DNA of 64,000 bases from Actinomadura coerulea (lineage in GTDB: Bacteria; Actinomycetota; Actinomycetes; Streptosporangiales; Streptosporangiaceae), in assembly GCF_014208105.1 (NCBI RefSeq), contig NZ_JACHMQ010000001.1, positions 4,650,001 to 4,714,000 of the forward strand, in the 5' to 3' direction. The notes under the pieces were generated by a model that saw only the letters and a program-made list of their open reading frames with translations, was not told the DNA's origin and ran no database searches. Shown piece after piece: positions 27,041 through 35,339 of the stretch. The translations under genes and the position numbers were made by a program. Every line of letters starts with the position of its first letter. The stretch's first letter is position 1.

Positions 27041-27883
27041 CTAGGCGGTGCTGGAGTCGTCCTCGCCCTTGCGAAGGGACGGCTTCGGGTTCGGTGCAGG
27101 GGATTCCTGGAGGGGCTCAGAAGGCTCTCGGGGTGTCTGGGGAGGCTCTTCCTTAGTGAGGGAAGGCTTGGCGGCCTCGGCGACCGAGGGAGCCTCTTCG
27201 GGCTTCTCCGGCTCCTCTTCGGGCTTCTCCGGCTCGTCCTCTTCGGTGAGCAGGACGCCGACCACCGCGCGGATCTTGTCCTCGGAGACGGCGCCGGCGC
27301 GCAGGAGGCGGGGCACCGGACCGGTCAGGTCGATGATCGTGGACGGGTCGGCGTGGCCCGAGGCGCCGCCGTCCAGGTAGACCGCGACGGAGTCGCCCAG
27401 CATCTTCTCGGCCTCGTCGACCGTGCGGGCCGCGGGGCGGCCGGACAGGTTCGCGCTGCTGACGGCGAGAGGCCCGGTCTCCTTGAGCAGTTCGACGGCG
27501 AGCTCGTGCATCGGCATCCGGATCGCGACGGTGCCCTTGGTCTCGCCGAGGTCCCACATGAGGCTGGGGTTGGCGCGGCACACGAGGGTCAGCGCGCCCG
27601 GCCAGAACTCGTCGATGAGGTCCTGCCCGTAGGTGCCGAGGTCGTCCACGAGCGCCGTGGCGGCGCGGACGGAGCCCACCAGCACCGGCGGCGGCATCTC
27701 CCGGCCCCGGCCCTTGGCGTCCAGAAGGGCGGTCACGGCGGGCGGCATGAACGCGTCCACGCCGACGCCGTACACGGTGTCGGTCGGCAGGACGATCAGC
27801 TCGCCGCGCCGGACGGCCGAGAAGGCCTCGGCGATCCCCCGGGCGCGCTCCATCGGCTCAGAGCAGTCGTAACGTCGGCTCAC
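27041..27883 (-). CDS. L-threonylcarbamoyladenylate synthase (Sua5/YrdC)
   Basis: A 280-residue enzyme making threonylcarbamoyl-AMP for t6A37 modification of tRNAs reading ANN codons. The YrdC fold covers residues 1-205, with LPTDTVYGVGVDA, the DAKGRGREMPPPVLV KxR-type site, WPGALTLV, VAIRMPMH and VSSANLSG. The last 70 or so residues are an acidic, proline-rich low-complexity tail containing PEKPEEEPEKPEE, which is not the usual Sua5 domain. GTG at 27883 is chosen because homologues start SRRYDCS; upstream alternatives are ATG 27901 and GTG 27907. Position after prmC matches Rv1301. Confidence 0.9.
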   Translation of the reverse strand: MSRRYDCSEPMERARGIAEAFSAVRRGELIVLPTDTVYGVGVDAFMPPAVTALLDAKGRGREMPPPVLVGSVRAATALVDDLGTYGQDLIDEFWPGALTLVCRANPSLMWDLGETKGTVAIRMPMHELAVELLKETGPLAVSSANLSGRPAARTVDEAEKMLGDSVAVYLDGGASGHADPSTIIDLTGPVPRLLRAGAVSEDKIRAVVGVLLTEEDEPEKPEEEPEKPEEAPSVAEAAKPSLTKEEPPQTPREPSEPLQESPAPNPKPSLRKGEDDSSTA

Positions 27884-27944
27884 GGTCGCCCGTCTTCCCA
27901 TCTGCACAGCGCTCGCGGGTATGGCACCGCCCAGGATAGCGGTG

Positions 27945-28805
27945 CTAGTCGGCGGCCAGGCGCGCGGTGACGAAGCGGTCCCGGTTCGCCAGGTCGCGCC
28001 GGTTGCGCACGTCGCGCCAGCCGTGCTCCTCCGCGAAGACCCAGTACACGCCGTTGCCCTGGAGGTCGCTGTGCTCGACGGCCGCGTAGCCGCCGGGGCG
28101 CAGGAGGCGGCGGGCGGTGCGCTCCACCACGCGGATCGCGTCCAGGCCGTCGTCGCCGCCGCCCCACAGGGCGTCGGCGGGGTCGTGGTCGCGGACGTCG
28201 CGCGGGACGTACTCCCACTCGCTCATCGGGATGTACGGGGGGTTGCTGACGACGAGGTCGACCGTGCCGTCCAGCTCGGTGAGGGCGGCCGCGAAGTCGT
28301 CCAGGTGCAGGCGGACGCGGCCCCGCTCGTCCAGCTCCTCCACGTTGCGGGTCGCGTGGACGAAGGCGGTCGGGTCCTTCTCGACGGCGTGCACGCGGGC
28401 GCGGGGCGCCTCCAGCGCGATGGACAGCGCGATCGCCGCGGAACCGGTGCCGAGGTCGACGACGAGGGGGTCGCGGACGTCCATGTCGCGCAGCGTCTCC
28501 AGCGCCCAGCCGACCATCACCTCGGTCTCCGGGCGCGGCACGAACACGCCGGGCCCGACCTTCAGCTCCAGGTACCGGAAGAAGGCGCGGCCGGTGATGT
28601 GCTGGAGCGGCTCCCCCGCCTCGCGGCGCGCGACGAACTCCCAGAACCGGGCGTCGAACGCGCTGTCGGGGACGCCGTGCAGCTCCGAGCGCCGCACCCG
28701 GTGCACGGCCGCCGCGAGCTCCTCGGCGTCGGCGCGCGGCGAGGCGGCGCCAGCGTCGGCGAGCCGCGCGGTGGCCCTGGCGATCTCGTCGAGCAGCAGG
28801 TTCAT
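27945..28805 (-). CDS. prmC: Peptide chain release factor N5-glutamine methyltransferase
   Basis: A 286-residue SAM-dependent methyltransferase that methylates the GGQ glutamine of release factors. The helical N-terminal substrate domain is followed by VVDLGTGSAAIALS (SAM motif I) and the catalytic VVSNPPYIP. ATG at 28805 begins MNLLLDEIARA; the frame continues upstream only through a tandem repeat. The repeat's end supplies AAGGGCAGG as the ribosome site. Its substrate PrfA is encoded just upstream. Confidence 0.93.
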   Translation of the reverse strand: MNLLLDEIARATARLADAGAASPRADAEELAAAVHRVRRSELHGVPDSAFDARFWEFVARREAGEPLQHITGRAFFRYLELKVGPGVFVPRPETEVMVGWALETLRDMDVRDPLVVDLGTGSAAIALSIALEAPRARVHAVEKDPTAFVHATRNVEELDERGRVRLHLDDFAAALTELDGTVDLVVSNPPYIPMSEWEYVPRDVRDHDPADALWGGGDDGLDAIRVVERTARRLLRPGGYAAVEHSDLQGNGVYWVFAEEHGWRDVRNRRDLANRDRFVTARLAAD

Positions 28806-28970
28806 GATCCTGCCCTTCGAGGGGGGACGACCCCCCACGCCCCCCGGTTCGCCGCGCTCATGCGTGCCTTCCGAGGGGGGACGACCCCCCACGCCCCCCG
28901 GTTCGCTGCGCTCATGCGTGCCTTCCGAGGGGGGACGACCCCCCACGCCCCCCGGTTCGCTGCGCTCATG
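28802..28970 (-). repeat. Three tandem 54-bp repeats bridging prfA and prmC
   Basis: A 54-bp unit (starts at 28818, 28872 and 28926) is present three times, almost identical. Each unit contains GGGGGG-ACGA-CCCCCC, able to form a hairpin. On the minus strand the 168 bp also form a complete 55-codon frame from ATG 28969 to TGA 28802, reading MSAANRGAWGVVPPRKAR twice and a third diverged copy. That frame overlaps the prfA stop by ATGA and the prmC start by ATGA. Whether it is translated is unknown; it could equally be an intergenic repeat whose unit happens to be a multiple of three. Confidence 0.75.
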
Positions 28971-30030
28971 ACTTCTGGGCTTCGGCCAGGCGGCGTTCCA
29001 TCTCTGCGTCGACCAGCGCCTGCGTGAGGTTGTGGAGGTCGCCGTCCAGCACCTGGTCGAGGTTGTAGGCCTTGTAGCCGACCCGGTGGTCGGAGATCCG
29101 GTTCTCCGGGTAGTTGTAGGTGCGCACCCGCTCGGAGCGGTCCACGGTGCGGACCTGGCTCTTGCGCTCGGCGGAGGCGGCCGCGTCGGCCTCCTCCTGC
29201 GCCATCGCCAGCAGCCGGGACCGCAGGATGCGCAGCGCCTGCTCCTTGTTCTGCAGCTGGCTCTTCTCGTTCTGGCAGGAGACGACGACACCGGTCGGCA
29301 GGTGCGTGATGCGGACCGCGGAGTCGGTCGTGTTGACGCTCTGCCCGCCCGGCCCGGACGAGCGGTAGACGTCGATGCGCAGGTCGTTCGGGTCGACCTG
29401 GACGTCGACGTCCTCGGCCTCGGGCGTCACCAGGACGCCGACGGCGCTGGTGTGGATGCGTCCCTGCGACTCGGTCGCGGGCACCCGCTGCACCCGGTGG
29501 ACGCCGCCCTCGAACTTCAGCCGCGTCCAGACGCCCTCCTCCTGGGCGCCCCTGGCCTTCACCGCGACCGTGACGTCCTTGTACCCGCCGAGGTCGGAGG
29601 GATGGGAGTCGAGGATCTCGGTCTTCCAGCCGGCGCGCTCGGCGTAGCGGAGGTACATCCGCAGCAGGTCCCCGGCGAACAGCGCCGACTCCTCGCCGCC
29701 CTCACCGGCCTTGACCTCCAGGATGACGTCCTTGCCGTCGCTCGGGTCGCGCGGGACGAGCAGCCGCCGCAGCCTCTCCTCCAGCTGCGTGCGGCGCTTG
29801 GCGAGGTCCTCGGCCTCGGCGGCGAACGCGGCGTCCTCGCCGCTCAGCTCGCGGGCGGCGGCGAGGTCGTCCTCGGTCGAGGCCAGCTCGCGGTGCGTCT
29901 CGACGATCGGGCGCAGCTCCGCGTAACGCTTGCCGAGCTTGCGCGCGAGACTCTGGTCTGCATGGACGGACGGGTCGGCGAGCCGTTCCTCGATGCCCGC
30001 GTATTCGCTGATCAGATCGTCGAGATTCAC
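28966..30030 (-). CDS. prfA: Peptide chain release factor 1
   Basis: A 354-residue class I release factor reading UAA and UAG. The GGQ loop is in YRSSGPGGQSVNTTDSAVR and the codon-recognition region is near VPATESQGR. GTG at 30030 (NLDDLISEYAGIEERL) follows AGGA seven bases upstream. The gene lies between rpmE and prmC as in Mycobacterium. The stop falls inside the last copy of the 54-bp repeat. Confidence 0.95.
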   Translation of the reverse strand: MNLDDLISEYAGIEERLADPSVHADQSLARKLGKRYAELRPIVETHRELASTEDDLAAARELSGEDAAFAAEAEDLAKRRTQLEERLRRLLVPRDPSDGKDVILEVKAGEGGEESALFAGDLLRMYLRYAERAGWKTEILDSHPSDLGGYKDVTVAVKARGAQEEGVWTRLKFEGGVHRVQRVPATESQGRIHTSAVGVLVTPEAEDVDVQVDPNDLRIDVYRSSGPGGQSVNTTDSAVRITHLPTGVVVSCQNEKSQLQNKEQALRILRSRLLAMAQEEADAAASAERKSQVRTVDRSERVRTYNYPENRISDHRVGYKAYNLDQVLDGDLHNLTQALVDAEMERRLAEAQKS

Positions 30031-30082
30031 GCTGTGTCCTGGCCCGTTGCGGTGCGGGGACGGCCGCCCTCGCACCGGTTTC

Positions 30083-30117
30083 GGGCGGCCCGGGGACCTG
30101 GAGTCCCCGGGCCGCCC
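30083..30117 (-). terminator. Terminator between rpmE and prfA
   Basis: A perfect 14-bp stem GGGCGGCCCGGGGA / TCCCCGGGCCGCCC with a 7-nt loop, 25 bp downstream of the rpmE stop. Confidence 0.65.
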
Positions 30118-30141
30118 CTGATGTCCGCCGTGCGGCTCGCC

Positions 30142-30360
30142 CTACTTGTCGGCCTTCTTCTTGCCGAAGCGCTGCTCGAAGCGCGCGACCCGGCCGCCGG
30201 TGTCGAGGATCTTCTGCTTGCCCGTGTAGAACGGGTGGCAGTTCGAGCACACGTCCGCGTGGATCACGCCGTTCTCGGCGGTGCTGCGGGTCTCGAAGGT
30301 GTTGCCGCACGTACACGTCACGGTCGTGACGACGTAGTTCGGGTGGATGTCGGGCTTCAT
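30142..30360 (-). CDS. rpmE: 50S ribosomal protein L31 (zinc-binding form)
   Basis: A 72-residue L31. It keeps the zinc ligands (CTCG around residue 17 and CSNC around residue 38), so it is the zinc-containing C+ type. Such forms are replaced by zinc-free paralogues under zinc starvation. N-terminal MKPDIHPNY and the C-terminal GKKKADK are standard. Flanked by terminators and preceded by GAGGAGAACCG. Confidence 0.96.
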   Translation of the reverse strand: MKPDIHPNYVVTTVTCTCGNTFETRSTAENGVIHADVCSNCHPFYTGKQKILDTGGRVARFEQRFGKKKADK

Positions 30361-30547
30361 CGGTTCTCCTCGCTTCAGGCGGTCGCCGGGCGCCCCCGGA
30401 TCCGCATGGCGATGCCATCGGAGATGTGGGAGGCGTGAACCGGTACCGCAGCGGTTGCACACCAAGTGTGCCAGATACCGGAACGTCGCGAGGTCACCGG
30501 GCATTCCCGAACCGGGACCGGGGGCGAGCGGGCCGGGCGACCGAAGG

Positions 30548-31195
30548 CTACCCCAGCCCCAGGTAGGCCAGGACCGCCATGACGCGGCGGTGGCCGCCCT
30601 GGGCGGGCTGCAGGCCCAGCTTCATGAAGATGTTGGAGATGTGCTTCTCCACGGCGCCCTCGGTGACGACGAGATCGGCGGCGATGGCGCCGTTCGAGCG
30701 CCCCTGCGCCATCAGCCCGAGCACCTCGCGCTCGCGCGGGGTCAGCGCCTCCAGCGGGTCGCCGCTGCGGCGCCGGCCGAGCAGCTGGCCGATCACCTCG
30801 GGGTCGATGACCGTCCCGCCGGCGGCGATGCGGCGCACCGCGTCGATGAACTCCTCGACGTCCGACACCCGCTCCTTCAGCAGGTAGCCGACGCCCTGCG
30901 TGCCGCCGCCGATGAGGTCGGTGGCGTAGCGCTCCTCCACGTACTGGGACAGCACGAGGATCGGCGTCCCCGGACGGTGCTCCCGGACGGCGAGGGCCGC
31001 GCGCAGGCCCTCGTCGGTGTACGAGGGCGGCATCCGGACGTCCACGATGGCGAGGTCGGGGGCGTGCTCCTCGACGATCCCGAGCAGGCCGGGGCCGTCG
31101 CCCACGGTCGCCACCGTCTCGATCCCCGCGTCGGCGAGCAGCCGGACGAGCCCTTCCCGCAACAGCACCGAGTCCTCGGCGATCACTACCCGCAT
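30548..31195 (-). CDS. LuxR/NarL-type response regulator
   Basis: A 215-residue two-component regulator. The receiver has the acidic pair ED at residues 7-8, phospho-acceptor Asp in LAIVDVRMPP and the late Lys in LLKERV. The C-terminal LuxR helix-turn-helix is LTPREREVLGLMAQGRSNGA onward. It lies 40 bp downstream of its cognate histidine kinase on the same strand. Targets are unknown. The pair is inserted between rpmE and rho, which are adjacent in Mycobacterium. Confidence 0.92.
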   Translation of the reverse strand: MRVVIAEDSVLLREGLVRLLADAGIETVATVGDGPGLLGIVEEHAPDLAIVDVRMPPSYTDEGLRAALAVREHRPGTPILVLSQYVEERYATDLIGGGTQGVGYLLKERVSDVEEFIDAVRRIAAGGTVIDPEVIGQLLGRRRSGDPLEALTPREREVLGLMAQGRSNGAIAADLVVTEGAVEKHISNIFMKLGLQPAQGGHRRVMAVLAYLGLG

Positions 31196-31235
31196 CCGGC
31201 CATTATCGTGCCCGGCGCGGCCCCGCGCGCCGGGA

Positions 31236-32621
31236 TCACCACGTGCAGGGCAGATCCGCGCGGATGATCGTCGGGCCGCCGGGCGGGCTGTCCACGATCA
31301 GCATGCCGTCGATCGTCGCCGCCCGGTCGGCCAGCCCGGCCAGGCCGCCGTCCGGCCGCGCGACCGCGCCGCCCACCCCGTTGTCGATCACCTCGACGAC
31401 CACCCAGCGGTCCTCGCGGGCCACCCGGACGGACGCGCGGGTCGCGCGGGCGTACTTGGCGATGTTGGCCAGCGACTCGGCGACGATGAAGTAGGCGATG
31501 CTCTCGACCGCCGCCGGCGGGCGCTCGGGCAGGTCGACCTCCACCTCGACCGGGACCGGGGCGCGCCCGGCCAGCCCGGACAGCGCCGGGTCCAGGCCGC
31601 GGTCGGTGAGGATCGCCGGATAGATCCCGCGGGCGAGGTCGCGCAGCTCGGAGATCGCCTCCCGGGTGCCCGCGTGCGCCTGCTCGATCAGCGCCCGCGC
31701 GCCCTCGGGGTCCTCGTCGAGCTTGGCGCGGGCGCGGCCGATGTCCATCGCCACGGCCAGCAGCCGCTGCTGCGCCCCGTCGTGCAGGTCCCGCTCGATG
31801 CGGCGCCGCTCGAACTCGGCCGCGTCCACCCCGCGGGCGCGGCTGGCCCGCAGGTGCTCGGTCCGCTCGCGCAGCGCGGCGTTCTCCCGCTGCGACGGGC
31901 TCGGACCCAGCATCAGCGCCGCGAACGCGGCGTGCGTCATCGCCATCGCACGCGTCACGTACATCGCCGGCACGAGCAGCGCCAGCCCCAGGAGCGACAC
32001 CGGCAGCGCCTCGACGGGGTTGCCCGCCCAGTACGAGACCCCGAAGTTGACCTCGGCCCCGCCGCCCACCGCCACGATCACCGGGAGGAACAGCAGCGTG
32101 CCCGTCGCGGCCCACGCCGCCGCCGACACGACGAACTCGGCGAGCGTGACCGGGAACAGCACCGCGAGGTAGACCAGGTCCTTCCAGGTGGCCGGGTCCC
32201 CCGCCATCCCCTTGAGCTTGGCCAGCGGGTTGCGGCCCTCGGGCATGCGCCGGTAGGGGGCCGGGATCCGGACGCCGAACGCGGCCAGGACGAACCGCCG
32301 CTCCAGCACCGCGCCGAACCTCCACGCGACCATCAGCAGCGCCAGCAGCGGGACGCCCACCCAGATGATCAGCAGTCCGACCGACAGGGCCAGCCCGACG
32401 GCGAGGACGACGAACCAGCCCAGCCCCCAGGCCAGGCTGACGCCCAGGTACAGCGCCGAGCGCCACGTCAGCGACGACCTCGCCATCGCGAGCGGATGCC
32501 AGGACCGGTTCATGACGGACGCCGACCCGTCGCCCGCCCTCGTCGCCGTCGCCCACCGCGCCGCCGCCCACCGGACGGCGCCGCCGCCCGCGGCGCCGGC
32601 GTCCCTGCTCAGCTCGCCCAC
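31236..32621 (-). CDS. NarL-type sensor histidine kinase
   Basis: A 461-residue membrane kinase. About residues 55-235 hold several transmembrane helices in a putative sensor domain. The HisKA_3 box is ERRRIERDLHDGAQQRL with the phospho-His in RDLHDG. The HATPase region has ESLANIAKYARAT (N box) and VIDNGVGGA, DGGLAGLADRA (G boxes). GTG at 32621 is far upstream of the membrane region; a later start, such as the ATG at MNRSWHP, is possible. Signal unknown. Confidence 0.9.
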   Translation of the reverse strand: MGELSRDAGAAGGGAVRWAAARWATATRAGDGSASVMNRSWHPLAMARSSLTWRSALYLGVSLAWGLGWFVVLAVGLALSVGLLIIWVGVPLLALLMVAWRFGAVLERRFVLAAFGVRIPAPYRRMPEGRNPLAKLKGMAGDPATWKDLVYLAVLFPVTLAEFVVSAAAWAATGTLLFLPVIVAVGGGAEVNFGVSYWAGNPVEALPVSLLGLALLVPAMYVTRAMAMTHAAFAALMLGPSPSQRENAALRERTEHLRASRARGVDAAEFERRRIERDLHDGAQQRLLAVAMDIGRARAKLDEDPEGARALIEQAHAGTREAISELRDLARGIYPAILTDRGLDPALSGLAGRAPVPVEVEVDLPERPPAAVESIAYFIVAESLANIAKYARATRASVRVAREDRWVVVEVIDNGVGGAVARPDGGLAGLADRAATIDGMLIVDSPPGGPTIIRADLPCTW

Positions 32622-32724
32622 GTCGTCCCTCCGTGCCGCTCGGACCTGCGTCGGCCCTTTCCGTCCTGTGTGTCAAGCGTGCCCGGCGGGCCGCGGAGCC
32701 GCCATGACGTCCGCCGCCCGATCG

Positions 32725-32746
32725 GGGGTGGGGCTAACCCCACCCC
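32725..32746. repeat. GGGGTGGGG palindrome, second copy
   Basis: GGGGTGGGG-CTAA-CCCCACCCC, matching the 22-bp palindrome at 11350-11371 except for one central base. It lies between rho and the kinase gene and may act as a terminator or as a dispersed palindromic repeat. Confidence 0.55.
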
Positions 32747-32768
32747 GTCCCCCGGGGCGCGGACGGCG

Positions 32769-32800
32769 ACGCCCCCGCCCGGAGGACCGGACGGGGGCGT
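32769..32800 (-). terminator. rho terminator
   Basis: ACGCCCCCG / CGGGGGCGT outer stem with an inner CCGG/CCGG pairing, 30 bp after the rho stop codon on the minus strand. Confidence 0.6.
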
Positions 32801-32831
32801 GCGCGGCGCGTCTCAGCGATCGTCGTCAGGC

Positions 32832-34886
32832 TCAGCGATCGTCGGAAACGGTCGTCTTCTGCACCTGGAGCAGGAACTCGGCGTTGGACTTGGTCTCCTT
32901 CATCTTCTCGATGAGGAGCTCCAGCGCCTGCTGCGTGTCGAGCGCGTGCAGCACCCGGCGCAGCTGCCAGACGACCCGCAGCTCCTCGGGAGCCATGAGG
33001 ATCTCCTCCTTGCGGGTGGAGGACTGGTCGACGTCCACCGCCGGGAAGATCCGCTTGTCCGCGAGCGACCGGTTGAGCTTCAGCTCCATGTTGCCGGTGC
33101 CCTTGAACTCCTCGAAGATGACCTCGTCCATGCGGGACCCGGTCTCCACCAGCGCGGTGGCGAGGATCGTCAGCGAGCCGCCGTTCTCGATGTTGCGCGC
33201 CGCGCCGAAGAACCGCTTCGGCGGGTACAGCGCGGTCGAGTCGACACCGCCGGACAGGATGCGGCCGGACGCGGGCGCCGCTAGGTTGTAGGCCCGGCCC
33301 AGGCGGGTGATCGAGTCGAGCAGCACCACGACGTCGTGGCCGAGTTCGACCAGCCGCTTGGCGCGCTCGATCGCCAGCTCGGCGACCGTGGTGTGGTCCT
33401 CGGCGGGACGGTCGAAGGTCGAGTGGATGACCTCGCCCTTCACCGTCCGCTGCATGTCGGTGACCTCTTCCGGACGCTCGTCCACGAGGACGACCATCAG
33501 GTGGCACTCCGGGTTGTTCTTGGTGATCGCGTTGGCGATCGCCTGGAGCACCATCGTCTTGCCGGCCTTCGGCGGCGAGACGATCAGACCGCGCTGGCCC
33601 TTGCCGATCGGCGACACCAGGTCGATGATCCGGGTCGTCAGGATGCCCGCGTCGGACTCCAGGCGCAGCCGCTCCTGCGGGTACAGCGGGGTCAGCTTGC
33701 TGAAGTCGACGCGGCCCTTGGCCTGGTCGGGCTCCACCCCGTTGACGGTGTCGAGGCGGACCAGCGCGTTGAACTTCTCGCGCCGCTCGCCCTCGCGCGC
33801 CTGCCGGACGGCGCCGGTGATGACGTCGCCCTTGCGCAGCCCGTTCTTGCGGACCTGCGCCAGCGAGACGTACACGTCGTTCGGGCCGGGCAGGTAGCCG
33901 GTCGTCCGGACGAAGGCGTAGTTGTCGAGGATGTCGAGGATGCCCGCGACGGGGATGAGGACGTCGTCCTCGGTGACCACCGGCTCCTCGTAGCGCTCGC
34001 GGCCGCGGCCGCGGTTGCGCTCCCGGAACCGGCGCCCGCGACGGCCCCGGCCGCTGCCGTCGTCATCGTCGTGCTGGCCGCCGCCGCCCTGACCGCCGCC
34101 GCCCTGGCCGCGCTGACGTCCGCCGCCCTGGTCACCACGGTCGCCGCGCTCACCACGGTCGCCCCGGTCACCGCGGTCACCGCGCTCGCCGCGGTCGCGG
34201 CCCTCGCCGCGCTCCCGGCCCCCGCGCTGCCGCTGGCGGCCGCCGCCCTCCCGGCCCTCGCGGCCGTCGCGGTTGCCGTCCCGGCCGCCCTGGGCCTCAC
34301 CGTCCTCGGCGTTCTGCTCGCGCCCCTGGTCCCGGCCCTGGTCCCGGCCCTGGCGGTCGCCGCGTCCCTCGGAAGCACCCCGGTCCTGCTTCTCGCCCCG
34401 CTGCCGACCGCCCTGCCGCTCGGCCTTCTCCTGCTTGTCGCCCTGGACGGCCTTCTCGGCCGTGCCGGACCGCGCCTCGGACGCGGGCGCGTCGCCGGAC
34501 GCGGCCGCGCTGTCGGAAGCGGGCGCGGACGCGGGCGCGGGGTCGGCGATGGCGACCTGCTCGTCGGGCACCTCTCGCTTGGCGGCGGCGCGGCCGCGGC
34601 GCGGCCGCTCGGTCGCCACCGGCGCAGCGGCTCCCTGCTCGCCTCCCGCCGAGCCCTGCCCCTGGCCGCCCTGCTTCTCCTGAATGGCGGCGATGAGCTG
34701 GCTCTTGCGCATCCCGGTCGTGCCGGTGATGCCGAGGCTGGACGCGAGCGCCTTGAGCTCGGGGAGCACCATGGCCGACAGGCCGGTGCCGCGGCGGCGC
34801 CGGGGGGCGGCGGGCTCCGCGCCGGCCGGAGCGGCGGCGGTTTCCGTGCTCGTTGCGTCCGTAAGGAGTTCGCTGGATTCGCTCAC
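32832..34886 (-). CDS. rho: Transcription termination factor Rho
   Basis: A 684-residue RNA-dependent ATPase helicase. The N-terminal Rho domain (ELKALASSLGI) is followed by a roughly 230-residue Arg/Gly/Asp/Gln-rich disordered insert with RGDRGERGD repeats, a hallmark of actinobacterial Rho. The cold-shock RNA-binding fold has GYLPGPNDVYVS. Walker A is SPPKAGKTMVLQ and Walker B region VVVLLDSITRLGRAYN. GTG at 34886 follows GGAAGGA. A 450-bp leader precedes it. Confidence 0.96.
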   Translation of the reverse strand: MSESSELLTDATSTETAAAPAGAEPAAPRRRRGTGLSAMVLPELKALASSLGITGTTGMRKSQLIAAIQEKQGGQGQGSAGGEQGAAAPVATERPRRGRAAAKREVPDEQVAIADPAPASAPASDSAAASGDAPASEARSGTAEKAVQGDKQEKAERQGGRQRGEKQDRGASEGRGDRQGRDQGRDQGREQNAEDGEAQGGRDGNRDGREGREGGGRQRQRGGRERGEGRDRGERGDRGDRGDRGERGDRGDQGGGRQRGQGGGGQGGGGQHDDDDGSGRGRRGRRFRERNRGRGRERYEEPVVTEDDVLIPVAGILDILDNYAFVRTTGYLPGPNDVYVSLAQVRKNGLRKGDVITGAVRQAREGERREKFNALVRLDTVNGVEPDQAKGRVDFSKLTPLYPQERLRLESDAGILTTRIIDLVSPIGKGQRGLIVSPPKAGKTMVLQAIANAITKNNPECHLMVVLVDERPEEVTDMQRTVKGEVIHSTFDRPAEDHTTVAELAIERAKRLVELGHDVVVLLDSITRLGRAYNLAAPASGRILSGGVDSTALYPPKRFFGAARNIENGGSLTILATALVETGSRMDEVIFEEFKGTGNMELKLNRSLADKRIFPAVDVDQSSTRKEEILMAPEELRVVWQLRRVLHALDTQQALELLIEKMKETKSNAEFLLQVQKTTVSDDR

Positions 34887-35339
34887 TAAGGGTCCTTCCC
34901 AGGGCGCGGGCGTTGGCCGGCGTTCGGCCAGTCGACCCGGTGGTGCGGCCCGGCGGGGGCGCCGGATCGGGCTCCGCTGATCACGATGGAACCGGGATCT
35001 GCGTGTTCTGGGCACAGCCAGATGGTGGACGGGACGTTCCGCTCGTGCGTGTCCCCGGTACCGCCACGTCCGAAGTTTCGCTGGAATGCCTGACAACGGG
35101 AAGTCACGGTGTCGGGGAGCCTGGTACGCGGGACCGGCACGGCCGGAGGGCCGAAAAGGTGACGCGCGGCTGACGAGCACGCTGCCCCGAACGGGGCATC
35201 TGGTGCGGCAATCAGCCTAACATCACCAGGGCACACTGCTATTCCCCAGAGGTCGATGTCTTCGCATTTTACTCAGCCGGATCCTGCCGGACCGGCACCG
35301 GCCGGAGCGATGCACGTCCCCCCGCCCCCAGCACCGCCA
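34887..35339 (-). promoter_or_regulatory. Long rho 5' leader region
   Basis: This 453-bp gap between thrB and rho has no supported gene. It contains a short palindrome TGCCCCG-AA-CGGGGCA at 35183-35198 that can form a hairpin in the rho leader. Long leaders allow Rho to terminate its own transcript in many bacteria, so autogenous attenuation is a reasonable inference. I see no clear -10/-35 pair. Confidence 0.45.

Noticed and set aside
28802..28970. CRISPR array
   Set aside because: The repeats are adjacent 54-bp units without unique spacers, and no cas gene is present in the window.
28806..29291. N-terminal extension of PrmC through HERSEPGGVGGRPPSEG repeats
   Set aside because: It is the 54-bp tandem repeat and prfA read in another frame; PrmC homologues start at the ATG at 28805.
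33336..34889. Plus-strand frame of Ala/Leu/Val-rich protein opposite rho
   Set aside because: It is the antisense of the Arg/Gly/Asp repeat region of rho, which gives artificial hydrophobic repeats.
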